A stretch of DNA of 64,000 nucleotides from Paulinella micropora (Eukaryota > Cercozoa > Imbricatea > Euglyphida): NCBI GenBank assembly GCA_009731375.1, contig BJOX01000018.1, forward strand, positions 334,099 through 398,098, written 5' to 3'. Below, in pieces: positions 1 to 29,561 of the stretch. Position 1 is the first letter of the stretch, and every line of letters begins with the position of its first letter. The position numbers and the translations under genes were made by a program. The notes beneath the pieces are model-generated. The model ran no database searches. It had not been told where the DNA came from and saw only the letters and a list, made by a program, of their open reading frames with translations.

Positions 1-27
1 ATCTGCACATGCGCCTCCATCGTCTCA

Positions 28-204
28 CCCGTGAGGGGAGTACGAAGAATTGACGATAGGCTCTAATGACACCCCCGCACGGGCAGTTCCAACACTTCCA
101 GACGGACCGGTATGTTCAATGAAAATACTGGTGGCACCGACGGGAATCGAACTGGCGACAGGGCCCAGATGGTAGGACTTGACCACTGGGCTATCACGGT
201 GTCC

Positions 205-206
<2 letters not shown>
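28..206 (-). mobile_element. tRNA-related SINE-like sequence (alternatively a terminal exon)
   Basis: Read on the minus strand, 131-206 holds TAGCCCAGTGG, a full match to the RNA polymerase III A-box consensus, and about 30 nt later AGTTCGATTCC, one mismatch from the B box, followed by GGTGCCACCA. A proper cloverleaf cannot be folded because the T-stem does not pair, so this is tRNA-derived rather than a tRNA gene. It abuts an (ATT)n tract. Alternative: after the AG at its start the same strand stays open as ...SYHLGPVASSIPVGATSIF... to a TGA near position 25, in phase with the upstream exon at 963-1018, so it could be that gene's last exon. I favour the SINE slightly. Confidence 0.4.
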
Positions 207-261
<55 letters not shown>

Positions 262-409
262 CAGTGACGATGCATGACAGTCAGCCATCTCTCCATCATC
301 ATCATCATCATCATCATCAACATCAACATCATCATCATCATCACCATCACCACCATCATCATCATCATCATCATCGTCATCATCATCATCATCATCATCA
401 TTATCATCC

Positions 410-440
<31 letters not shown>

Positions 441-448
441 TATCATCC

Positions 449-479
<31 letters not shown>

Positions 480-562
480 TATCATCCTCCTCCTCATCAT
501 CATCAACAACATCATCATGATCATCATCACCATCACCACCACCATCATCATCATCATCCTCG

Positions 563-599
<37 letters not shown>

Positions 600-643
600 C
601 ATCGTCATCGTCATCGTCATCATCATCATCCTCATCGTCATCG

Positions 644-686
<43 letters not shown>

Positions 687-771
687 GATCATCATCATGA
701 TCATCATCATGATCATCATCATGATCATCATCATCGTCATCATCATCAGCATTATCACCATCACCATCATC

Positions 772-803
<32 letters not shown>

Positions 804-935
804 CATCACCACCACCATCTTCATTATCATCATCATCATCATCATCATCATCATAACCATCATCACCATCACCACCATCATCACCATCACCACCACTACC
901 ACCACCATCATCATCAACGACAACAACAACAACAA
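207..935. repeat. (AAT)n and (CAT)n microsatellites
   Basis: About 18 AAT units (207-260) are followed by roughly 640 bp of imperfect CAT/CAC/CGT trinucleotides (294-935). Between them, 262-296 is a diverged copy of the exon edge at 960-985: the minus strand reads RWLTVMHRHW here against PWLTVMYRHW there. Long ORFs across this stretch (poly-His, poly-Met, poly-Ile) are repeat artefacts. Confidence 0.9.
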
Positions 936-962
936 CATCAACAACAACGAGTGTGCTGTGAC

Positions 963-1144
963 CAGTGACGGTACATAACAGTTAGCCAGGGCTCTTCGTC
1001 GTATTCCCATTCATCCGCCTGTGCACATACACACATCCATACATACATACATACATACATACACACACATACATATATATATATATAATATATATATGTA
1101 ATATATATATATATGTGTGTGTGTGTGTGTATGAATACACACAC

Positions 1145-1185
<41 letters not shown>

Positions 1186-1277
1186 ATGTATGTATGTTAT
1201 GTATGCATGCAAGTATGTATGCTTGCATGCATGGTTGTATGTATGTATGTATGTATGTATGTATGTATGTATGTATG

Positions 1278-1311
<34 letters not shown>

Positions 1312-1505
1312 TGTATGTATGTATGTATGTATGCATGCATGTGTGTATGTATGTATGTATGTATGTATGTATGTGTATGCATTTATGTGTATGTATGTAT
1401 GTATTTATTTATGTATGTATGCATGTATGTATGTATATGTATGTATGTATGTCTGTATCTATGTATCTATGTATAGAGCACGCCCGTCTGTGTGTGCGTG
1501 TTTCA

Positions 1506-1536
<31 letters not shown>

Positions 1537-1726
1537 CTTTCTCTCTCTCTCTCTCTCTCCCCCCCCCCCCCCCCCCCTCCCCCCNNNNNNNNNNNNCCCC
1601 CTCCACACACATACATACGGAGCGTTGGTCATATAGTTTGTCCTTGTCCCTGTCCTCTTCCAGTAGAGGCGTGAGATCCACCCCTGCCTCCCGTATGGGA
1701 CCCAACTGGGGAGTGCCGTTCTCCAT
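963..1726 (-). CDS. Unidentified gene, first two coding exons (partial)
   Basis: Exon 1 (1726-1619) opens with an ATG preceded by an in-frame TGA and encodes 36 residues starting MENGTPQLGPIREAG and ending in a charged LYDQRS. Its donor is CGCTCC|GTATGTATG, where the repeat itself supplies the GT. Exon 2 (1018-963) follows GTGCACAG and encodes ADEWEYDEEPWLTVMYRH plus two bases. The join is phase 0, and the other two frames of exon 1 either stop or join to a stop. The product is acidic and I do not recognise it. The third exon would lie at 28-206 or outside the window. The intron is CATA/AT/CT repeat with a C-run and a 12-base gap (1585-1596). Confidence 0.5.
1022..1618. repeat. Intronic CATA, AT, GTAT and CT repeats with a gap
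   Basis: Compound microsatellite: (ACAT)n, (AT)n, a 260-bp (GTAT)n tract, then (CT)n running into a C homopolymer and N at 1585-1596. No coding signal apart from the exons given separately. Confidence 0.9.
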
Positions 1727-1757
1727 GCGTCAAGCAGCTGACAACACACAACACAGC

Positions 1758-1811
<54 letters not shown>
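1758..1811. repeat. (GATA)n
   Basis: About 13 perfect GATA units between two copies of the exon-edge unit. Confidence 0.95.
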
Positions 1812-1875
1812 GGGTGTGTCATTCTCCATGCTTCACCAGCTGACGTACACAAGATTATATATATATATATCTATA

Positions 1876-2398
1876 TATATGAGATATCGACTAATGAGCT
1901 TCTGATTTCGTCAACCAAGGAAGTCTGTAAAGTATTGACCCGATGCCCAGCTAAGCCGTGATGTTTGCACGGAAGGGACTGATACAGGCGATACCAAAGC
2001 TCCCTAGTACCAGGCGGGGCCAGGGCTCGTTCCATAAAGCGCCCCTTGCAGAACGAGCTCCCACCTCCATTACAGAGGGCCCAGTAAGCAGATGGAGTTT
2101 CGAGACTGTCGACAGTCTAGTATAAACCGACAGAGCACTGTGGGTTTTATTCCGGGCTCAACAAGCGAGAAAGGGCACCCTGAGGGAACAGGATTGTGCT
2201 TCCCGTCGCTATTTCGGCATGTGACTCATAGGCGTATGGCTAGGCACACATAAGGCACCCCACCACGGGCCCAGCACACCCACACCATCCCCTAATTCTC
2301 TGTCTGTCGACAGATGGCACCCATTTCAAAACATCAAGCCCAAGGGAGGGTCAGTGACACCTCAAGTGGCCTTGGTTCACTTCGTGGAGTAAGTGATG
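1876..2398 (-). mobile_element. Retroelement family T2, copy 1
   Basis: About 520 bp nearly identical to 2409-2837 and to parts of 21306-21612 and 24099-24448. In minus sense it ends ...CGATATCTCAT. It is the longest copy and carries about 100 bp more at its 5' side than copy 2. No confident protein was found; the longest minus frames are short and overlapping. The tail resembles that of the R2-like LINE at 30180-34078, so I treat it as a LINE 3' end or a dependent element. Confidence 0.7.
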
Positions 2399-2408
2399 AG
2401 ATCAACTG

Positions 2409-2835
2409 ATGAGATATCGACTAATGTCAGAAAAAAGGAGCTTCTGATTTCGTCAACCAAGGAAGTCTGTAAAGTATTGACCCGATGCCCAGCTAAGCCG
2501 TGATGTTTGCACGGAAGGGACTGATACAGGCGATACCAAAGCTCCCTAGTACCAGGCGGGGCCAGGGCTCGTTCCATAAGCGCCCCTTGCAGAACGAGCT
2601 CCCACCTCCATTACAGAGGGCCCAGTAAGCAGATGGAGTTTCGAGACTGTTCGACAGTCTAGTATAAACCGACAGAGCACTGTGGGTTTTATTCCGGGCT
2701 CAACAAGCGAGAAAGGGCACCCTGAGGGAACAGGATTGTGCTTCCCGTCGCTATTTCGGCATGTGACTTATAGGCGTATGGCTAGGCACACATAAGGCAC
2801 CCCACCACGGGCCCAGCACACCCACACCATCCCCT

Positions 2836-2837
<2 letters not shown>
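2409..2837 (-). mobile_element. Retroelement family T2, copy 2 (tandem with copy 1)
   Basis: Same orientation as copy 1 and almost directly behind it, giving a head-to-tail pair. Its 5' end breaks abruptly at CCCCTAA into (GATA)n at 2838-2892. Its 3' end reads GATGAGATATCGAC on the plus strand. The 5' break is typical of truncated target-primed reverse transcription. Confidence 0.75.

Positions 2838-2892
<55 letters not shown>
2838..2892. repeat. (GATA)n
   Basis: About 14 GATA units directly abutting the truncated 5' end of T2 copy 2. Confidence 0.95.
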
Positions 2893-2893
<1 letters not shown>

Positions 2894-2935
2894 TGGGTGT
2901 GCCTTCTCTATGCTCCACCAGCTGACATACACAGC

Positions 2936-4620
2936 ATAACATACACAACATAACATACACAACATAACATACACATACACATACAGGCACACACATACAC
3001 ATACAGGCACATACATACATACACACATGCATGGCATGCATGCCTGAATGCATGAATGCATGCATTCAGGCATGCATCCATGCATACATACATACATACA
3101 TAAATACATACAGACATACAGACAGACAGACATACATACATACATACATACATACATACATACATTACATACATTACATACATTACATACATTACATACA
3201 TTACATACATTACATACATTACATACATTACATACATACATACATACATACATTACATACATACATACATGACATACATGACATACATGACATACATAAC
3301 ATACATTCTTACGTACATACATACATACATACATACATATATACATACATATATACATACATACATATATACATACATACATACATACATACATACCTAC
3401 CTACCTACCTACCTACCTACACACATAACATACATAACATACAAAACATACATAACATACATAACATACATGCATGCATGCATTTACACATACATACATA
3501 CATACATACATACATACATACATACATACATACATTACATACATACATTACATACATAGATTACATACATTACATACATTACACATACACACATACACAC
3601 ACATACATACATACATACATACATACATACAAACATACATACATACATACATAACATACATACATAACATACATACATAACATACATACATACATACATA
3701 CATACATTACATACATTACATACATTACATACATTACATACATACATACAGACATACAGACAAAAATACAGACACAGACATACATACATACATACATACA
3801 TACATACATACATACATACATACATACATACATAACATACATACATACATACATACATAACATACATACATAACATACATACATACATACACACATACAT
3901 ACATACATACATACATACATACATACATACATACATACATACCTTACATACCTTACATACCTTACATGCCTTACATACATTACATACCTTACATACATTA
4001 CATACGTTACATACGTTACATACATTACATACATTACATACATTACATACATTATTTTTACATATATTACATTACATACAACATACATTACATACATTAC
4101 TACATATACATACATATACATACATACACATACATACACATACATACATACCATACATACATACATACATACATACATATAAATACACATAAATACATAC
4201 ATACATACATACATACATACAGACATACATACAGACATACATACAGACATACATACATACATACATACATAAATACATACGTACATACTACATACATTAC
4301 ATACATACATACATACATACAGACATACATACAACAACATAACATAACATATCATATCATATCATATCATATCATATCATATCATATCATATCATATCAT
4401 ATCATACATACATACATACATACATATGTACATACATACATGCATGCATGCATACATACATGCATAACATAACATAACATAACATAACATAACATAACAT
4501 AACATACATACATACATACATACATGCATACATATGTACATACATATGTATGTACATATGTATGTACATACATACATATGTATGTTACATACATACATAC
4601 ATACATACATGCATACAAGA
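2936..4620. repeat. 1.7 kb CATA-type compound microsatellite
   Basis: (TACA)n with interspersed TTACA, AACATA, CTAC, CAGA, ATATC and CATG variants. No gene signal; ORFs here are YIHT or CMYV repeats. Confidence 0.95.
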
Positions 4621-5022
4621 TCTCATACAATAGGTATTATGCATGCCAGTGAGGTATTATGCATGCCAGTGCTGTAACCGTATGTACGGCATACATGTAC
4701 ATGTACAACAAAATAAATAATTATGCATGTACATAAAATACATGCCATTCTACACCCTCGCACAGCGGACCAGCAACATAATAAATATTTACGCATGTAT
4801 ACATATACTTGCCGTTCTTCATGCTCCACAGCTAACCAGCAACAAGCTTTCTAAATATATAAATGTGTACACTCACGTATATTAAATAAATATACAACTT
4901 ATACATAATTCATATATGTACAATATAATATTTGTATTTATTTTGTATACACACATACTTACTTACTTGACTGCCTGCCTGTGTGTTTGTTATTTGTCTC
5001 TTCCTTTTTTTTTCTTTTTCTT

Positions 5023-5055
<33 letters not shown>

Positions 5056-5832
5056 TTTTTTTTTTTTTTTTTTTTTTTTTTNNNNNNNNNNTTCTTTTTC
5101 TTTTTCCTTTTCTTTTTTTCTTTTTCTTTCTTTCTTTTCTTGCTTTCTATAAAATCTTCTTACCACACTCTACATCTGTTTGTCGCATGCAATCACTTCG
5201 CGCTATGTTCTCTCGGGTTCAGGGATAAGGAAAGAAGCGCAACAAACATCTCTGATCTACGCAAGAAGAAATAGTTTGTGCATTTCAACACTTTTTTCCA
5301 CAGGCAAAAAATTGAGCAAACCGGTCAATGATACGCCAGAAAAAGCCAAAATAAGGCCTGGCCAAAAACGGTTACGGCGAATTCTCTGCCTTTTTCTTTT
5401 GCCGCATTGCCTTTTTTCCTTTTCTCTTTCATTTTTCCGTTTAATTGCGGATGGTAAGAGGACCTGTACCCAATGGTGCCAAATAGAAGCCGACACAAGA
5501 AAAGAAAAGGGAGGTCATGCAACTCATGCATGTGTTGTATTTATGATTGAATTTTGTTTGTATGCATGTTTTGTATGGTAGATGAGTACTTAGATGGTAA
5601 TTATTAGGTTATGTATTTGTACTGTCTGTAAAACTTTGTTTTTGTGTGAAAAAACATTTGTATGGTAGATGGTGAAAAGGTTTGATAGATACATTTGTAC
5701 TGTCTGCCTGTCTTTCTGTCTTCTGTCTGTCTGTCTGTCTGTATGCATGCATGTACACGTGAATGTTTATACAGGGTGGCATACATACGAATCTATGAAT
5801 ATATTTATGTGTATGGCAACCCATGCAGGTCG
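4621..5832. promoter_or_regulatory. Presumed divergent promoter region
   Basis: AT-rich spacer between the minus-strand gene starting at 1726 and the plus-strand ankyrin gene starting at 5833. It holds a 20-bp tandem duplication near 4630-4672, a T-rich tract with a gap at 5082-5091, and about 700 bp of non-repetitive sequence (5150-5830) with opposing ORFs of 133 (plus) and 79 (minus) codons. Neither ORF has recognisable features. No core promoter element was identified. Confidence 0.35.
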
Positions 5833-13940
<8,108 letters not shown>

Positions 13941-14082
13941 GTTTTTTTCTTCAAAGTTTACTGTTTTTTTCTTTTCTTTTCTTTTCTTTTCTTTTCTTTC
14001 CTCACACTTTCTACAGAGTGAGTGAGCGAGCGAGCGAGCAACAGAGAGAGAGAGAGAGAGAGAGAGAGGTAAAGAAGTTGCC

Positions 14083-14116
<34 letters not shown>

Positions 14117-14152
14117 CATACATACATACATACATACATACATTACATACAT

Positions 14153-14185
<33 letters not shown>

Positions 14186-14223
14186 ATATATATATATATG
14201 GTATATATATATACATATATATA
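13941..14223. repeat. Polypyrimidine, GA and TA repeats downstream of the ankyrin gene
   Basis: T-rich and TTTTC-rich sequence, a short GAGC/GA tract, then TATA/CATA repeats. No polyadenylation site is asserted. Confidence 0.7.
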
Positions 14224-14413
14224 TAACCTACTTTCAGACAGTACTTTATTTTTAATTTTAAACCTATTTCCATTTTCCAAACGTACAGGGCAGCAGAGTG
14301 TCCCGTATATATATACATATATATATATGTATATAACCTACTTTCAGACAGTACTTTATTTTTAATTTTAAACCTATTTCCATTTTCCAAACGTACAGGG
14401 CAGCAGAGTGTCC
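14224..14413. repeat. 80-bp direct duplication separated by TATA repeat
   Basis: The block starting AACCTACTTTCAGACAGTAC and ending AGCAGAGTGTCC appears at 14225-14303 and 14335-14413, virtually identical, with about 30 bp of TATATACATA between. Its recent age is implied by the near-perfect match. Confidence 0.9.
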
Positions 14414-14647
14414 TGTGGTCGGCCCAGCGACTACGCGTTGGCAGACGACTCGCGCCGCCACGACGACGCCTGTACTGTACAGTAAGCGTTCAGTCTAACT
14501 ATTCACGAGTTACCGAACGACGCGCCGCCACGGGAACGTGCAGTACGCTTCAGTCTAAATATGATTCTTAAGGACGGGAAGACTCAGTCTTAGTATTCAG
14601 TGGCTCAGTCTAACTATCAACATTCCTGCCGCTTTGACTCTGGACCC

Positions 14648-14753
14648 TCGTTTTTCACCGCAAACTAGAGTCTGAGTCAACTTGATATGATTGGTTGAAC
14701 TTTCTTGTTTTTTTCACAGCTTCATAGACAGTCATTTTTGCGGTGAAAAACGA
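14648..14753. mobile_element. 106-bp foldback element
   Basis: A 17-bp perfect terminal inverted repeat, TCGTTTTTCACCGCAAA at 14648-14664 and its complement at 14737-14753, encloses 72 bp of AT-rich sequence. No target duplication could be assigned. It may be a MITE remnant or a transcribed hairpin. Confidence 0.5.
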
Positions 14754-14959
14754 CAGTGAAAGTGGCTGGAATACTTAGACACTGAGGTGGCCTTACCCAC
14801 TTCTTGCTGTCAGACTCGTTTGTGCCGTTTTGCTCTCTCTACCCAGCTCTGCAGAGACGACGGCGTGGCGGCCAACCTGACCAGGCCTGCCGCACGTTTC
14901 TTAAGTTAACCACTTTGTTGCTGGCAATTATGCCGCATGGTTTACACAGAACTAACACC

Positions 14960-15085
14960 ACCACTGATAGGGCTTTATTAAGTCCAACATCGCAACTGAG
15001 ATCTTTAACCCTTAATCAGAATTCGTTGTGTACAATAATTACCCCTTGGGGCGGGTTGTATCCAAACTCCGTGGCACAATACACA
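14960..15085 (+). mobile_element. LTR fragment related to 34811-35109
   Basis: AAGTCCAACATCGCAACTGA, GAGATCTTTAA, TTCGTTGTGT, ACCCCTTGGGG and GTATCCAAACTC occur in the same order as in the complement of 34830-34920. It is a partial solo LTR of that family in opposite genomic orientation. Confidence 0.6.
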
Positions 15086-15235
15086 ATGGCTCGGAGAGGA
15101 AAAGAATGAAGCGTAAACTTGAACAAAAAGAAACTTATATATCATGATGTTCGCCTATTAATACTTACATGCTTCCTTTTCAGCTCTACGAAAAGCAAGT
15201 GTATATTATATTAAAAGTCTTTCAGCGGAAAAAAA

Positions 15236-15900
15236 AAACAACTTGCCACCAGTAGAATCTGAGTGGTAAGCAGAAGAGATATTATAGAATGGAAGTGGTA
15301 TCAAAGGGATACAATAACGGAAAACAAAAAAAGCGTTAAAAAACTTAGAAAAAAAATCATCTTAGAGAAAAAACCAAAAAGTGAGAAAGAAAAAGGGAAA
15401 ATGAGGGACTGAGAAAGGATATATTAAATAATATTATAAATATCTTCTGCAGCAGCTTCAAACTCGTAGAGCTGACTGGTAAGCATTTTATTGCTATCGA
15501 CATTCAAGACAAAAAAAATTATGACTTTTTCGTTTTTGAGTCAGTTTTTTGGTTTTGTGTCACTTTTTCGTTTTTGTGTCAAAAATTCAAATTTAACTGT
15601 AACACTGGCTTCGCTAAAATTTACGTCATTTTTGCGGACGCATATAGCAGTTAATTTGAAAATTCAAATTTCCAACCAATATCAAAATTCCAACCAAAAC
15701 CGTCAGGCTAAAAAACTCACAATTTTTTTTGTCTTGAATGTCGATAGCAATATTAAAACTTGTGACAGTGCTTGCGTAAAAAAAAGTAAAATACTTGCCA
15801 CTCGTAGAACTGAGTGGGAAGCAGAAGAGATGGCCTCGGAATGGAAGTGGTATCAAAGAGATATTATACAACAACGGAAAGCAAAATGAAGCGTAAAAAG
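15236..15900 (+). repeat. Repeat family X, two diverged copies
   Basis: Copies at about 15236-15420 and 15775-15900 share CTTGCCAC, GTAGAA, CTGAGTGG, AAGCAGAAGAGAT and TGGAAGTGGTATCAAAG. The second could be read as ...ILATRRTEWEAEEMASEWKW..., but the first copy has stops in that frame. A third copy (complement) flanks the gypsy element at 35140-35278 and 45605-45640. Confidence 0.6.
15491..15750. mobile_element. 260-bp MITE, Tc1/mariner type
   Basis: Perfect 30-bp terminal inverted repeats begin TTGCTATCGACATTCAAGAC (15491) and end with the complement at 15750. TA flanks each end (15489-15490 and 15751-15752), the target duplication of Tc1/mariner elements. The interior is AT-rich with no transposase, so it is non-autonomous. 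The perfect repeats suggest recent movement. Confidence 0.85.
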
Positions 15901-16379
15901 AAAAGAAAAAAATTTACAAGGAAGGTAACATACTGATTATTAATATTTAACGATGAGCTTCATCTAAAATTTCAATCAAATCTCAGAAGGCGTGAAGCAC
16001 AGAACAGTTCACTACTGAGTTCATCATGGCCGGGCCCTGATTCAAGCGATAGCCACCACGGGAAATACATGTTCTCTTCGCCGACCCTAGCGTCGCCGCC
16101 GCCGGCAGAGCGTCACGTGTGACAAGTTCACCTTCACCTGGCCGGTCCGCCGCACTGAGCGGACTTCACCAACCGTACTTCGTCCGATTCTAAATATTAC
16201 TTTTTCATTATTTAAATATTTGTCTTGCCTTTGCATCCTTACAAGTTAAGCTTGCAGTACCCTTTTATAAATGCCATCATCTGCGCAGAATCATGATGGT
16301 TGAATCAGTCACTTTTGAGGTGAAACGGCGGTCTGCTGGCGTCGAGACGTGCGCGGCACCGCACAGGAATCTGAGATGA

Positions 16380-16383
<4 letters not shown>
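15901..16383. other. Non-coding spacer
   Basis: Unique AT-rich to GC-balanced sequence between repeat X and the (GA)n tract at 16384. No ORF or structured element was found. Confidence 0.4.
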
Positions 16384-16442
<59 letters not shown>

Positions 16443-16797
16443 TTGATGAATGAATGAGTGAGTGAGTGAGTGAGTGAGTGGGAGTGAGTGAGTGAGTGAG
16501 TGAGTGAGTGAGTGAGTGAGTCCGTTTCATGCATCAGATAAAACGCACGAAATGAGAATATACATGCACATGCACGCAACATCCTGTATACATAAATGTA
16601 AGAAAAAATAATAAGCGCATTGACACATAACATGATACAACGTAATCAAATGCAAAGTAATGTAACCTGATATGGTATAGTGCAATAAACAATTTAGCAG
16701 AATGATACATATATACATATATATATATATATTATATATATGTATATATGTATATATATACATATATATACATATATATATATATATTTATATATAT
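16384..16797. repeat. (GA)n, (GAGT)n and TATA repeats 3' of GAA1
   Basis: (GA)n 16384-16438, (GAGT)n 16452-16520, a short unique segment, then (TATA/CATA)n 16700-16860 that runs into the presumed last codons of GAA1. Confidence 0.85.
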
Positions 16798-27472
<10,675 letters not shown>

Positions 27473-27664
27473 TTTTTCTTCTGAACAAATGGTGCAAATG
27501 TCGTTTTCAGCGTATCACAAAAAAGTGCCGCGGTTTACGTGTAAATTTATCTCCTTCATTGCCTCAAAACCTGCCAACTTCTGTGTGACGGTTTCGATTT
27601 TGCATCGTTTTTTCCCACCCCTTCGAAAAGTGCACAGCCCACAACAAACTCATACAACAAACTC
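27473..27664. promoter_or_regulatory. Candidate bidirectional promoter of GAA1 and the small zinc-binding gene
   Basis: Only 192 bp separate the GAA1 ATG (minus) from the plus-strand ATG at 27665. The spacer contains GTGCCGCGGTTTACGT at 27523-27538. No TATA box is obvious. Confidence 0.4.
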
Positions 27665-28128
27665 ATGACTCACGTCAAGGTCCGTTTCTTCTTCCTATCC
27701 CGCTGATGACTCTCATATTTTGTTGTGCATACAGGGGGGACCGTGCCCTGAGAAGGGATGCAACGTAACTTCTTAATCTCAAATTCAAGATGCAAGCGAG
27801 AAACGTTAACAATGCACATTTCTACATATGTGACAATATGCCAACAGAAACAACCATGAAAAGACAAAAACAAAGGGCATAGGACTGACAGGACAGGAAA
27901 ACTTCAGGAAACAGAAAGATAGCAAGATGTTTCAATTGACAGTCAGTAAGCCAATCACAGTATGTAAGTACCTTGTACATTAAGTAAGTAGGAAAGTAAG
28001 TAAGTATAGCAAGCCGAGTAGGAAAGTACCGAGTAAGTAAGTAGGTACGTATAGGAAAGGAGGAAGGAAGGAAGGAAGGGAGGGAGGAAGGAAGGTTGCA
28101 AGAAGTAAGGAAGTTACAAGAAGTAAGG

Positions 28129-28163
<35 letters not shown>

Positions 28164-29147
28164 AAAGTAAGCAAGTAAGTAAGTAAACAAATGAGTAAGG
28201 AAGTAAAAGTCAGTGAGTATTTAAGGAAGTAAGGAAGTAACTTAATTACAAATAAGTTAGGAGTAAAAGTCAGTGAGTATTTAAGGAAGAAGGAGGGAAG
28301 GAAGAAAGGAAGGAAGGAAGGAGGGACGGAGGAAATGAAGGAATGAAGGTGGAAAAGTATGTGAGCAAGTGAGCAGTAGGCAAGCAACCAAGTACTCAGA
28401 AGTAAATGAGAGAGTAAGAAGGTTTAGGGTAGGGTTAGGAAAGAAGTATCGAAGGCAGAAAGGAAGGATAGATGGAAAGGAAGGAAGAAAGAAAGAAAGA
28501 AAAGAACGAAAAGAAACAAGGAAACAAAGACAGAAAGAAAGAAAGAAAGGAAGGAAGCAAGGAAAGAAGGGGAAAGGAAGAAAGGAAGTTTTTGAAGGAG
28601 AAAGGAAGAAAGGAAGTTTTTGAGTTAAGTATGCAAAGTGTTAGATTACGTAAGTTGTTCGACACTAAGTCAGCCAATCAGAAAGTAAGCTAGCAGTCAA
28701 GTTGAGTCAAAAGTGATTAAGTAAGTTGCTGTGTGCGTGTGTGTGTGTGTGAGAGAGAGGGGGGGGGGGGGGGGGGGGGGGGGGGGAGNNNNNNNNNNCA
28801 CACAAATACACACACAGAGACAGAGACAGACGGACACACACAGACACAGACACAGACACAACAATGTTCTGCGTGTTGTTCAACTGACCTGTGTTGCGGT
28901 GTTGTTTCACTGACCTGTTGCGGTGTTGTAGGGGGTGTTGGGACCATTAGCCTCCATGCCCGACTATCGCGTCTTACAATGCTCTGTGTAAGTACTTGTG
29001 ACCATGCATATTATTTCCGCTCTTTTTACCATCGCATGTCATGTTGCAGTGTTTTGTGTACCTACTTGATACCATGCATTTATTTACACTCCTCTCTCTC
29101 TCTCTCTCTCTCTCGCTCGCTCGCTCGCTCTCTCGCTCTCTCCCTCC

Positions 29148-29233
<86 letters not shown>

Positions 29234-29374
29234 GTATTTACTCACTTACTCACTTACTCGCTTACCTACTTATTTACTTACCTACTTATTTACTTGTTTT
29301 TTTATTTACCTACAGCATGCACGTATGTATGCATGTTCGCATTCATGTAAAAATGCGCTTATGTACGTATTTTT

Positions 29375-29446
<72 letters not shown>

Positions 29447-29487
29447 CCTACCTACCTACCTACCTACCAACCAACCAACCAACCAAC

Positions 29488-29561
<74 letters not shown>

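Larger units (their letters stand above)
1711..4845 (-). repeat. Five dispersed copies of a first-exon edge
   Basis: A 35-40 bp unit, minus-strand consensus near CAGCTGGTGGAGCATGGAGA, occurs at about 1711-1750 (the edge of the expressed exon), 1808-1850, 2893-2935, 4740-4780 and 4804-4845. Each copy except the first is followed in the minus direction by microsatellite sequence instead of the exon body. It lies in the 5' flank or 5' UTR side of the 963-1726 gene. Confidence 0.6.

Noticed and set aside
131-206. A true tRNA gene
   Set aside because: A and B boxes are present, but the T-stem and anticodon stem do not pair.
63-1010. Long poly-His/poly-Met/poly-Ile ORFs
   Set aside because: They are translations of the CAT trinucleotide tract in different frames.
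2834-4610. ORFs of up to 258 codons reading YIHT or CMYV
   Set aside because: Pure (TACA)n translation on both strands, with no non-repeat coding sequence.
1197-4830. CRISPR-like array
   Set aside because: The periodic repeats are simple microsatellites with no spacers, and the genome is eukaryotic.
5257-5581. Overlapping 133- and 79-codon ORFs between the two divergent genes
   Set aside because: Opposite strands, no motifs and no splice partners; kept only as promoter-region description.
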